Positions 1 to 6,497 of a stretch of 22,243 nucleotides of DNA are shown here, one piece after another; within the stretch, counting starts at the first letter, position 1; every line of letters begins with the position of its first letter. The notes under the pieces were generated by a model. It searched no databases, had not been told where the DNA came from, and saw only the letters and a program-made list of their open reading frames with translations. Position numbers and translations under genes: made by a program. Origin of the DNA: Oscillospiraceae bacterium (GTDB lineage Bacteria > Bacillota > Clostridia > Oscillospirales > Acutalibacteraceae); contig DNGF01000076.1 in assembly GCA_003486665.1 (NCBI GenBank), forward strand, positions 3,234 to 25,476, written 5' to 3'.

Positions 1-27
1 GTATTTTCTGATAGCAATATTTTTCAT
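1..27 (-). CDS. Start of an unidentified gene, cut off by the left edge
   Basis: An ATG at 27-25 opens a frame that stays open to the edge and reads MKNIAIRKY. A GGAAG Shine-Dalgarno-like site lies eight bases upstream, right after the TAA stop of the ABC ATPase gene at 41. The 13-base gap and shared strand suggest a fourth gene of the tryptophan transporter operon. Nine residues are too few to assign a family. An alternative ATG four bases into the gap hits a stop after two codons and is unlikely. Confidence 0.5.
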
Positions 28-40
28 ATTAACATCTTCC

Positions 41-826
41 TTATATCAACAGCATCCTGTCATTATCAAGATCGCGTCCTGCCGCTTCCTTGAATTTCTG
101 AAGCAGATCCGGCACTGTAAGAGCCTTTCTTTCATCGCCCGAAGTGTCCATGATAATGTGTCCGTTGTTCATCATTATCGTTCTGTTGCCAAGCTCCAGA
201 GCCGACTGCATATTGTGAGTAATCATCATGCAGGTGAGCTTATTGTCGGCAACAATTTTTTCCGTCAGAGCAAGAACCTTTTCCGCCGTTCCGGGATCGA
301 GCGCCGCCGTATGCTCGTCAAGGAGAAGCAATTCGGGCGGATTGAACGTAGCCATCATCAGTGTAAGCGCCTGTCGCTGACCGCCTGAAAGGAGTCCGAC
401 CGGCTGACTCATTCTGTTTTCGAGTCCCATATCAAGCAGTGCGACACGCTCGCGAAACGCCTTTTTGTCCGCCTTTGAAACATGGCTGAGCCAACCGCCT
501 CTGCCTGCGGCAAGGGCAAGATTTTCTTCAACCGTCATTCCGGGCGCACTGCCCTTCATCGGGTCCTGGAAAAGTCTGCCGATCTTTCTCGCACGCTTAT
601 GTTCGGGCATGAGAGTTATATCTTTTCCGTTTAATTCAATACTGCCGCTGTCAACGATAAATGTTCCCGCAATGGCATTGAAAAGCGTTGATTTGCCTGC
701 TCCGTTTGCTCCGATAACGGTAATAAAATCGCCGCTTTTCACATCAAGAGAAAGATCATCAAGAGCTTTTTTCGCATCCGTTGTTCCGGGGTTGAAGGTG
801 ATGGAAATGTTCGAAAGATTAAGCAT
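41..826 (-). CDS. trpZ: ABC transporter ATP-binding protein, probable tryptophan uptake (TrpZ)
   Basis: This is the ATPase of an ABC importer and should energise uptake through the adjacent permease at the inner face of the membrane. The 261-residue protein has a Walker A GANGAGKST (about 39-47), a signature LLSGGQRQ (about 145-152), a Walker B LLLLDE (about 166-171) and an H-loop ITHN (about 202-205), so it looks fully functional. Its ATG overlaps the permease stop by one base (TAATG), and a GGAGG site precedes it, so the two genes are likely translationally coupled. Substrate assignment rests on the Trp-specific T-box upstream of the operon and on the known trpXYZ systems of Firmicutes, not on this protein alone. 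By sequence alone it could be a branched-chain-type or other ABC ATPase. Confidence 0.85.
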   Translation of the reverse strand: MLNLSNISITFNPGTTDAKKALDDLSLDVKSGDFITVIGANGAGKSTLFNAIAGTFIVDSGSIELNGKDITLMPEHKRARKIGRLFQDPMKGSAPGMTVEENLALAAGRGGWLSHVSKADKKAFRERVALLDMGLENRMSQPVGLLSGGQRQALTLMMATFNPPELLLLDEHTAALDPGTAEKVLALTEKIVADNKLTCMMITHNMQSALELGNRTIMMNNGHIIMDTSGDERKALTVPDLLQKFKEAAGRDLDNDRMLLI

Positions 827-1758
827 TACGCAGTCCTCCTTCCGAAGCGGTGATCAAGCTTGCGCTTTAAGAGAGGAAATTTCGTCTTAAGATACGGAAT
901 GGAAATAGCAAGCACAACTATTACAGACGAAACAAATTTGAGCATGAATGCGGGCATATCGAAGCGAAGCGCAATGGTATAAACAAGTCTGAAAACGAAT
1001 GCGCCGAGAACCATTCCGACAATCTGAAGCGGTATCTTCTTCCTGCCCAGGAAAACGTTACCGATAAGCAGTGACGCGAGTGCAATCGTGACCATGCCCG
1101 TACCGATGTCAATGTTGACCGATTTCTGCGACTGTGCAAGCAGACAACCCGAAAGAGCCGTGAACGAGTTAGCAATGCAAAGACCGACAATCGTTGTGAA
1201 AACAGGGTTAATTGACGATGAGCGAACCATATCGGGGTTGTTGCCCGTTGCACGAATCGCAAGTCCGAGCTTCGTTCTCAGGAAAAGTGCAAGCAAAACG
1301 CCGACCACGGCAACAGCAAGCAATGCGACAATCAGCTTATACTGCTCCATGAACGGAGTTTTTCTGAGCAACCCGAGCGCCTTGGTGAAAACCGTGTCGG
1401 TCTGATTCAGATTAAGAATTGACGAATTGCCCATGACGGCAATGTTTATCGAATACAGCGCCGTGTTGACAATAATACCTGCCAGCAGGCTGTTGACGCC
1501 CATTTTCGTCTGGAGAAACGCGGTGATGAAGCCCGAAGCAATGCCTGCCGCCATAGCTGCGGGAAGTGCAAGAAACGGGTGACCTGAGAGTGTAACGACC
1601 GCACCGACGGTTGCTCCGAGAGTGAAGCAGCCGTCGGTCGATAAGTCGCATACATTAAGCATCGAATAGCTCAGGTAAAGCGCAATTACCGTAAGTGCGC
1701 TTATAAGTCCAAGCTCGGATGCGGTTTGAACAAGTGATAAAACAGAACCCAGCGACAT
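826..1758 (-). CDS. trpY: ABC transporter permease, probable tryptophan uptake (TrpY)
   Basis: A 310-residue, very hydrophobic integral membrane protein with roughly eight or more predicted membrane segments. It resembles the BPD_transp_2 (LivH-like) permeases that work with ABC_sub_bind lipoproteins. The NVCDLSTDGCFTLGA stretch near residue 35 and the ALRFDMPAF stretch near the C-terminus fit the permeases of this operon type. The start at 1758 is preceded by AAAGGA nine bases upstream. The gene sits 22 bases after trpX and overlaps trpZ by one base, so it is the middle gene of a three-gene importer. It would form the channel for the substrate captured by the lipoprotein. Tryptophan specificity is inferred from the T-box. 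Confidence 0.85.
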   Translation of the reverse strand: MSLGSVLSLVQTASELGLISALTVIALYLSYSMLNVCDLSTDGCFTLGATVGAVVTLSGHPFLALPAAMAAGIASGFITAFLQTKMGVNSLLAGIIVNTALYSINIAVMGNSSILNLNQTDTVFTKALGLLRKTPFMEQYKLIVALLAVAVVGVLLALFLRTKLGLAIRATGNNPDMVRSSSINPVFTTIVGLCIANSFTALSGCLLAQSQKSVNIDIGTGMVTIALASLLIGNVFLGRKKIPLQIVGMVLGAFVFRLVYTIALRFDMPAFMLKFVSSVIVVLAISIPYLKTKFPLLKRKLDHRFGRRTA

Positions 1759-1780
1759 AAGTTAAGTTCCTTTCAAATAA

Positions 1781-2812
1781 TTATTTCTGTGTGTCGAAGC
1801 TTTCGGCGGTCTTGATCTGCTGAACCTTTGTGCAGTGCGGAGCAATTGCTTTTGCAACATCGTCATAGTTCATGCCGAGCTGTGAGCAAATGTCCGTATT
1901 GATCGTTGCGGTACCGTTGTCAAATGTACGAACTGCAACCTCTGAGGGATTCTTGCCCTCAAGAAGAATTTCTGCAATCATGTTTGCGGTTTCCTTGCCG
2001 AGGTTGATGTAGTCAACACCGAAGCCGAGGAATGCACCGTTAAGTGCGAATGAATCGGCACCTGTGAAGTGAGGGATACCTGCCTTTGCGAAGATCTCAT
2101 AGATTGAAAGCTCGGCAGTCATGATTGAGTTGTCGGTCGGAGTGAAAACTGCGTTTACCTTATCGGAAACAAGAGCCTGAGCAGCGAGTGTAACCTCATC
2201 GGCAGTCTTGCCGGTCTTTTCAACATAAGCAATGCCCTTCTTCTCAAGATATGCCTTTGCATCCTTGATAGCGGCTGTTGAAGAATCCTGTCCTACATCA
2301 TAGAGAAGTCCGACCTTTTTGATGCTCGGCTTCGTTTCAAACATGATGTCCATAATAGCGTTTGTGTTGAGATAGTCCGAAGTACCTGTGATGTTTGCAC
2401 CCGGAGCCTCAAGAGAGCTTACAAGCTTAGCACCGACAGGATCGGTAACTGCGGAGAAAACAACGGGAAGATTTTTGCCCTCTGTTGCATTCTGCATTGC
2501 CATTGCAACCGGTGTTGCGACACCGACCATGATATCAACATCATCGGCAATGAAGTTGGAAACGATCTGATTAAGAACATTGTTGTCCGCGTTGCAGTTC
2601 TGATATTTAATATCGAATGTTACGCCCTTTTCCTTGCCGATAGCGGCAAGCTGTGACTGAATGTTCGCAACTATCTGATTGAGCGAAGCATCGTTAACGT
2701 AGTTGCAAAGTCCGACTGTGTATGAGCTTTTGGTTTTGGAAGCTGTACCGCAAGCGGTAAGAGTTGCGAGAATAAGTACGGCACAAAGTGCAAGAGAAAT
2801 AATCTTTTTCAT
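1781..2812 (-). CDS. trpX: Substrate-binding lipoprotein of the tryptophan ABC importer (TrpX)
   Basis: A 343-residue secreted lipoprotein of the ABC_sub_bind (DUF534) family. It opens with MKK, a hydrophobic signal stretch and a lipobox LTAC with the anchoring cysteine at residue 21. The mature part has the two-lobe periplasmic-binding fold typical of the family (for example VGVATPVAMAMQNA and VVFSAVTDPVGAK). The start at 2812 was chosen over an upstream in-frame TTG at 2866 because it gives a normal signal peptide and has an AGAAAGG site about 11 bases upstream. It is the first full gene after a T-box leader with a Trp specifier, which matches trpXYZ operons described in Firmicutes. It should capture tryptophan outside the membrane. 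Confidence 0.85.
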   Translation of the reverse strand: MKKIISLALCAVLILATLTACGTASKTKSSYTVGLCNYVNDASLNQIVANIQSQLAAIGKEKGVTFDIKYQNCNADNNVLNQIVSNFIADDVDIMVGVATPVAMAMQNATEGKNLPVVFSAVTDPVGAKLVSSLEAPGANITGTSDYLNTNAIMDIMFETKPSIKKVGLLYDVGQDSSTAAIKDAKAYLEKKGIAYVEKTGKTADEVTLAAQALVSDKVNAVFTPTDNSIMTAELSIYEIFAKAGIPHFTGADSFALNGAFLGFGVDYINLGKETANMIAEILLEGKNPSEVAVRTFDNGTATINTDICSQLGMNYDDVAKAIAPHCTKVQQIKTAESFDTQK

Positions 2813-2884
2813 GATAATATCAACCTTTCTGAAATTAAAATTTAATGTTGTATTTAGTCTTTTCAATATGTTCGAGGTGAAAAT

Positions 2885-2926
2885 TTATTCGGCGCGCCTG
2901 CGCCAAAGCTTAGTCAATATAATCAT
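2885..2926 (-). CDS. Candidate 13-residue leader peptide with one Trp codon
   Basis: Between the T-box terminator and trpX lies a mini-ORF, MIILTKLWRRRAE then TAA. It has an excellent Shine-Dalgarno sequence, CGGGAGG (2940-2934), seven bases before the ATG. The eighth codon is TGG. The second half overlaps a GC-rich hairpin (GGCGC, loop AGGC, GCGCC; about 2890-2903) that begins at the Trp codon. The stop lies 72 bases before the trpX start. The peptide could be a Trp-sensing leader, as with the short Trp-containing leader peptide downstream of a T-box in the B. subtilis rtpA (anti-TRAP) operon, but here there is only one Trp codon. It could also be a chance frame. Confidence 0.4.
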   Translation of the reverse strand: MIILTKLWRRRAE

Positions 2927-2946
2927 AATAAAACCTCCCGTGAAAA

Positions 2947-2986
2947 TAAAAAAATCCTGTCCCCGCAATTTCTTGCCGGGACAGGA
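2947..2986 (-). terminator. T-box attenuator terminator
   Basis: On the minus strand TCCTGTCCCGGCA pairs with TGCGGGGACAGGA (one mismatch, six-base loop), followed by eight T. It is the OFF state of the T-box that precedes trpX. Its 5' arm is shared with the antiterminator. Confidence 0.92.
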
Positions 2987-3227
2987 ATAAAAAACATATC
3001 CTGTGGTGCCACCCTGCTTGACGCTTCCGCATCCACTCTGACGTACTAACCATACGCTGACCTTTGTTCACGGAGAGTCGCCTCCGTCTTACATACTCCA
3101 AAGCATTGCCTTGTTTCCGCTTACCCTCGAAAGTCCATTCGATCAAATCTTCTTCTGCCGCAATCCCACCGCCTGCGGCTCTCTGAAAGAACAGGGTTAA
3201 GACCTACTCACTCTTTCTCATCGGTTT
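2947..3227 (-). promoter_or_regulatory. T-box riboswitch, specifier UGG (tryptophan)
   Basis: On the minus strand the leader contains the T-box core AGGGTGGCACC (within 3015-3001) just before a terminator. Upstream, the stem I region carries GAA-TGG-ACTTTCGAGG, with the specifier TGG at 3137-3135 in the usual position. The T-box bulge reads UGGC; the C can pair with a G discriminator base, as tRNA-Trp has in bacteria. An antiterminator can form: GGG pairs with CCC and ACAGGA with TCCTGT around the bulge, using the 5' arm of the terminator, so the two structures exclude each other. Uncharged tRNA-Trp should therefore turn the trpXYZ operon on. The 5' end is estimated from the promoter. Confidence 0.93.
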
Positions 3228-3233
3228 AGTCGC

Positions 3234-3262
3234 ATTATACTACCGAAAAAATCGGTTGTCAA
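3234..3262 (-). promoter_or_regulatory. Consensus sigma-A promoter of the trpXYZ operon
   Basis: TTGACA (3262-3257), a 17-base spacer and TATAAT (3239-3234) match the vegetative consensus exactly. The spacer holds a small dyad (ACCGA, T5, TCGGT). A promoter this strong fits control by attenuation downstream rather than at initiation. Confidence 0.9.
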
Positions 3263-3287
3263 TAGTTTTTTTAAAAAATTTTTTGCC

Positions 3288-3800
3288 TTATATATACATT
3301 TTCACATCGTTTTCAACGAGAACCAGTATAAAGTCGTCCAAATTTGTTGAATCCAATTCTATGTAGAAAGTCTTTTTATCGGTTTTGAGCTTTCCTATAT
3401 TGTTTCCATAATCAAAATACTGACATTCGGAATATTTTATAGTACATTCCTTGTGAAAGAATGATATATAAAAAAAGCTGTCGCTTATTCCGTCAAAGGT
3501 GATTTCCCAAATCTGTGCGGCGAAAGTCAAAGTCATGCACGCAAGACTCAACAAGCAAAAAAACAGAACGCTAAAAAATGAATCGTCTATTTTCAGCTTT
3601 ACCCATATGGTTATTCCCGCGAAGATAAAGGTCAGTATTATTCCGAGAAAGCTATATCTTTTGGGCAAACGGACTGCCGACCGGTTTTCATCCTTGAGCA
3701 TTTCGTCACGCTTCTTGTTTTTCACTTCGCCGTAAACGGCTAATATTACTGTGACGATCGGAATCAGCAACCAAAAATAAATATATGTTATACGGTCCAT
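3288..3800 (-). CDS. Small membrane protein of unknown function
   Basis: I do not recognise this 170-residue protein. It has a hydrophobic segment at about residues 4-24, a charged cytoplasmic-looking stretch (25-49, with KNKKRDE), two more hydrophobic segments (about 51-68 and 74-96) and a soluble C-terminal part of about 75 residues rich in beta-forming and aromatic residues. That layout resembles membrane proteins with a C-terminal PH-like domain, but this is a guess. The ATG at 3800 is preferred because AGAGG lies nine bases upstream; a longer frame from 3833 would run into the lysC terminator. It lies between that terminator and the trp operon promoter, with no promoter I can point to, so it may depend on read-through from lysC. 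Confidence 0.7.
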   Translation of the reverse strand: MDRITYIYFWLLIPIVTVILAVYGEVKNKKRDEMLKDENRSAVRLPKRYSFLGIILTFIFAGITIWVKLKIDDSFFSVLFFCLLSLACMTLTFAAQIWEITFDGISDSFFYISFFHKECTIKYSECQYFDYGNNIGKLKTDKKTFYIELDSTNLDDFILVLVENDVKMYI

Positions 3801-3817
3801 TTCAATCATCCTCTTAT

Positions 3818-3852
3818 AAAAAAGGCACGGCACGAAAGCCGTACCATGCCTT
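3818..3852 (-). terminator. Intrinsic terminator after lysC
   Basis: On the minus strand AAGGCATGGTACG pairs with CGTGCCGTGCCTT (13 pairs, including two G-U) around a GCTTT loop, followed by a T run. It closes the hom-lysC unit seven bases after the lysC stop. The downstream membrane-protein gene starts within about 20 bases. Confidence 0.85.
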
Positions 3853-3859
3853 TATTTTA

Positions 3860-4333
3860 TCAGTCATTGCCGAAGAAAGCTTCGTGAACTGCGGAAACAG
3901 CCTTATCGGCATCCTTCTCGTCAATAAGTACGGAGATCTTAATCTCGCTCGTTGAGATCGTCTGAATATTGATTCCCTTGCCGTAGAGAGCCTCAAACAT
4001 CTTTGAAGCGGTACCGGGATGAGTTTCCATACCTGCACCGACAACGGAAACCTTGGCAACGGTGTTGTCGCTGAATACCTTTGCGTCACCGATAAACGGG
4101 AGAGCCTTGATGCACTCAACTGCTTCCTCCTCATTTGCCATGCTGACGGTGAAAACAATATCCTTTGTATTATCTCTGCCGACAGACTGGAGAATGATAT
4201 CAACATTTATGTTGTTCTTTGCAAGCTGCGAGAAAACCTTGAATGCGATTCCCGGAACATCCTCAACGCCTACGATAGAAATTTTCGATACGTCCTTATC
4301 CTTTGTTACGCCTCTGACTAACATCTTTTCCAT
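3860..4333 (-). CDS. Predicted aspartate kinase beta subunit from an internal start in lysC
   Basis: Codon 246 of lysC is an ATG (4333-4331) with AAAGGAG (4349-4343) nine bases upstream, a better site than the one at the main lysC start. Initiation there would give a 157-residue in-frame protein made only of the two ACT domains. B. subtilis lysC (aspartokinase II) makes its beta subunit from such an internal start, and beta supports the alpha2-beta2 enzyme. The kinase part (residues 1-245) would be absent. That this start is used here is inferred from sequence alone. Confidence 0.65.
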   Translation of the reverse strand: MEKMLVRGVTKDKDVSKISIVGVEDVPGIAFKVFSQLAKNNINVDIILQSVGRDNTKDIVFTVSMANEEEAVECIKALPFIGDAKVFSDNTVAKVSVVGAGMETHPGTASKMFEALYGKGINIQTISTSEIKISVLIDEKDADKAVSAVHEAFFGND

Positions 4334-5068
4334 TTTAGTGGTCTCCTTTACGATTGTTCCCGGAATCGGGTTAAGGCTTGAAATAACCTCAAGCTCAACA
4401 TTATACTTCTTTGCCATTTCAACCGAACGGTTGTTGAGAACCTGTGCGCCGAGCGTTGCAAGCTCCAGCATTTCGTCATACGTTATCTCCTGTAGTCTGC
4501 GCGCACCCTTTACCTTACGGGGGTCTGCGGTGTAAACACCGTCAACATCGGTAAATATCTGGCATCTGTCGGCATTGAGTGCCGCCGCAATTGCAACCGC
4601 GCTTGTGTCCGAGCCGCCGCGTCCGAGGGTCGTCATGTCATTATACTTATTGAGTCCCTGGAAGCCTGCAACTACAACGATCTTACGGTTGTCAAGCTCC
4701 GTTCTCATGCGGTCCGTGTCAACCTTTTTGATTCTTGCCGCCGAGTAAACCGAGTCGGTGCGGAATCCCGCCTGCCAGCCGAGGAGAGAAATTGCAGGAC
4801 AGCCAAGCTCCTCAATGGCCATTGCAAGCAGTGCAATCGAAATCTGCTCGCCCGCAGCCATAAGCATATCCATCTCACGCTTTGAATTGTGCTTGCTGAT
4901 CTCCTTTGCCTTTGCGATAAGATCGTCTGTTGTGTCGCCCTGAGCGGAAACAACAACAACAACGTCATTTCCTTTCTTGTAGGTGTCCGTTACAATTCTC
5001 GCAACGTTCATGACACGCTCCGTATTGGCGACCGAGCTGCCGCCGAATTTCTGAACTATAAGTCCCAT
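3860..5068 (-). CDS. lysC: Aspartate kinase
   Basis: Phosphorylates aspartate to aspartyl-4-phosphate, the first step toward lysine, threonine and methionine. The 402-residue length is usual for the monofunctional enzyme. Visible landmarks are the kinase motif KFGGSSV (7-13), GFQGLN (135-140), TLGRGGSDTSAVA (147-159), FTDVDGVYTADPR (172-184), and two C-terminal ACT domains (about 264-330 and 340-400), of which the second includes SVVGAGM (341-347). The ACT pair is where lysine or threonine feedback acts in this family. The gene follows hom by 23 bases with only a weak GGTGA site, so translation may depend on hom. An internal start with a strong ribosome binding site lies at codon 246 (listed separately). 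Confidence 0.95.
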   Translation of the reverse strand: MGLIVQKFGGSSVANTERVMNVARIVTDTYKKGNDVVVVVSAQGDTTDDLIAKAKEISKHNSKREMDMLMAAGEQISIALLAMAIEELGCPAISLLGWQAGFRTDSVYSAARIKKVDTDRMRTELDNRKIVVVAGFQGLNKYNDMTTLGRGGSDTSAVAIAAALNADRCQIFTDVDGVYTADPRKVKGARRLQEITYDEMLELATLGAQVLNNRSVEMAKKYNVELEVISSLNPIPGTIVKETTKMEKMLVRGVTKDKDVSKISIVGVEDVPGIAFKVFSQLAKNNINVDIILQSVGRDNTKDIVFTVSMANEEEAVECIKALPFIGDAKVFSDNTVAKVSVVGAGMETHPGTASKMFEALYGKGINIQTISTSEIKISVLIDEKDADKAVSAVHEAFFGND

Positions 5069-5091
5069 AAATCAATTCACCACTTTATATA

Positions 5092-6321
5092 TTAATAATT
5101 AACTACCCTGATTGTCGAAAGCACATTGATATTTTCAATTTCAGCAAGCTTTGCTCTGAGTGTACTTTCCTTGTCCTCCGATGTAACGAATGCAAACTCG
5201 TTTTCGGGAGCATTTTCTCTCGAAAGAACCTTGATATCTCCGAAAAGCTCTTTTGCCTTATTAACAGCGCATTCCTTACAGCCTGTCGCGCGTACATAAA
5301 GAGCCGTTTCAACCTCGTTATGGTCAACAAGCGATCCTTCAGCCGCCTTATCCCAGCTTATGCCCTTGTTGCGTCCGATGTGCTGGACACAGTCGATAAT
5401 ATCTGCAACAACGGCGCTTGCGGTTGCCATCTTTCCGGCACCCTGACCGTAGAAAGCAACATCGCCGACCGCATTTCCGCGGACAAGGATGGAATTGAAC
5501 ACTCCGTTAACACCGGAAAGAATGCTTGAATCCGAAACAAATGCGGGCGAAACCATTGCCGAGGTCTTATCGCCGACCTTCTTCGCTCTGCCGAGGAGCT
5601 TAATTACGCCGCCCCATGAGCGCGCATAGTCAACATCCTCAAGCGTAATTTTTGTAATACCCTCGGTATAAACCGACTTCGGATAAACGTGCTTACCGAA
5701 GCAAAGCGCGGCAAGAATACAAATTTTACGGCAAGCGTCAAAGCCCTCGATGTCAGCTGTCGGATCTTTCTCCGCATAGCCGTTATCCTGTGCAAGCTTC
5801 AGAGCATCCTCAAAGCTCATTGAATCAAAGATCATCTTTGAAAGGATGAAGTTGGTCGTGCCGTTGAGTATTCCGGCAACCTCGGTTATGTCATTTGCGG
5901 CAAGGCACTGAATGATCGGGCGCAGAACGGGAATTCCGCCGCCGACGCTTGCCTCAAACATGAAGTTAACATTATTTTCCTTTGCCAGCTCAAGCAGGAT
6001 ATCGCCCTTTTCGGCAACAAGCTCCTTATTTGATGTGACAACGGATTTGCCTGCCTTTAAGCAGGAGGAAACAAATTCAAAGGCGGGATGAAGTCCGCCC
6101 ATTGCCTCTGCGACGATCTTAACATTGCCGTCGTTAAGAATAACGTTGAAATCGTCAATTATCTTATCTTCGTTTTTGTCACCGGGGAATTTTCTGAGAT
6201 CAAGAATATACTTGACGTTCATTTTTTCTCCGATTTTGCTCGTGATTTTACATTCGTTGAGCGAAATAACTTCCGCCACACCCGAACCTACAACACCGTA
6301 GCCCAAAACAGCTATGTCCAT
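5092..6321 (-). CDS. hom: Homoserine dehydrogenase
   Basis: Reduces aspartate semialdehyde to homoserine with NAD(P)H, at the branch to threonine and methionine. The 409-residue protein has the nucleotide-binding GYGVVGSG (7-14), the conserved SNKELVA, ASVGGGIPVL and GILNGTTNFIL stretches, and the catalytic-domain signature DPTADIEGFDACRK. A C-terminal ACT-type domain of about 75 residues follows, as in the feedback-inhibited long form. The start at 6321 is chosen because AGGGAG lies nine bases upstream and the protein then begins at the Rossmann strand; a longer frame from 6360 lacks a site. A TTGACA (6384-6379) lies upstream without a convincing -10 box. It is the first gene of the hom-lysC unit. 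Confidence 0.95.
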   Translation of the reverse strand: MDIAVLGYGVVGSGVAEVISLNECKITSKIGEKMNVKYILDLRKFPGDKNEDKIIDDFNVILNDGNVKIVAEAMGGLHPAFEFVSSCLKAGKSVVTSNKELVAEKGDILLELAKENNVNFMFEASVGGGIPVLRPIIQCLAANDITEVAGILNGTTNFILSKMIFDSMSFEDALKLAQDNGYAEKDPTADIEGFDACRKICILAALCFGKHVYPKSVYTEGITKITLEDVDYARSWGGVIKLLGRAKKVGDKTSAMVSPAFVSDSSILSGVNGVFNSILVRGNAVGDVAFYGQGAGKMATASAVVADIIDCVQHIGRNKGISWDKAAEGSLVDHNEVETALYVRATGCKECAVNKAKELFGDIKVLSRENAPENEFAFVTSEDKESTLRAKLAEIENINVLSTIRVVNY

Positions 6322-6420
6322 TGTTTTCAACTCCCTGATATGTTTAAACGATATAATCAACTTAGTTTATCATAAAAGTGTCAAATAATAAAGTGTTTTT
6401 TTAAATTTTTTCATTTTTTA

Positions 6421-6448
6421 TTTGCATTATCCTCTTTTATGGTATAAT
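6421..6448 (+). promoter_or_regulatory. Promoter of the AI-2E family permease gene
   Basis: A perfect TATAAT (6443-6448) is preceded by TTTGCA/TTGCAT (6421-6427) at 15-16 bases. It lies about 50 bases before the start codon, in an AT-rich gap that also holds the divergent hom 5' region. Confidence 0.65.
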
Positions 6449-6497
6449 ATATTCAGTACAAGGAACTTTGTGAAAATTTTTTGGAGTGAGGTTGATT

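Noticed and set aside
465..890. Plus-strand open frames over the trpZ, lysC, U32, argS and ddl genes, and other frames in glgP and gyrB
   Set aside because: They lie opposite or out of frame with well-supported conserved genes, lack ribosome binding sites and show no family features.
2813..2866. Longer trpX with an 18-residue N-terminal extension
   Set aside because: It would start at a TTG without a ribosome binding site and bury the lipoprotein signal peptide. The ATG at 2812 gives a normal lipoprotein.
6322..6360. Longer hom beginning 13 codons upstream
   Set aside because: There is no ribosome binding site, and AGGGAG sits correctly before the ATG at 6321.
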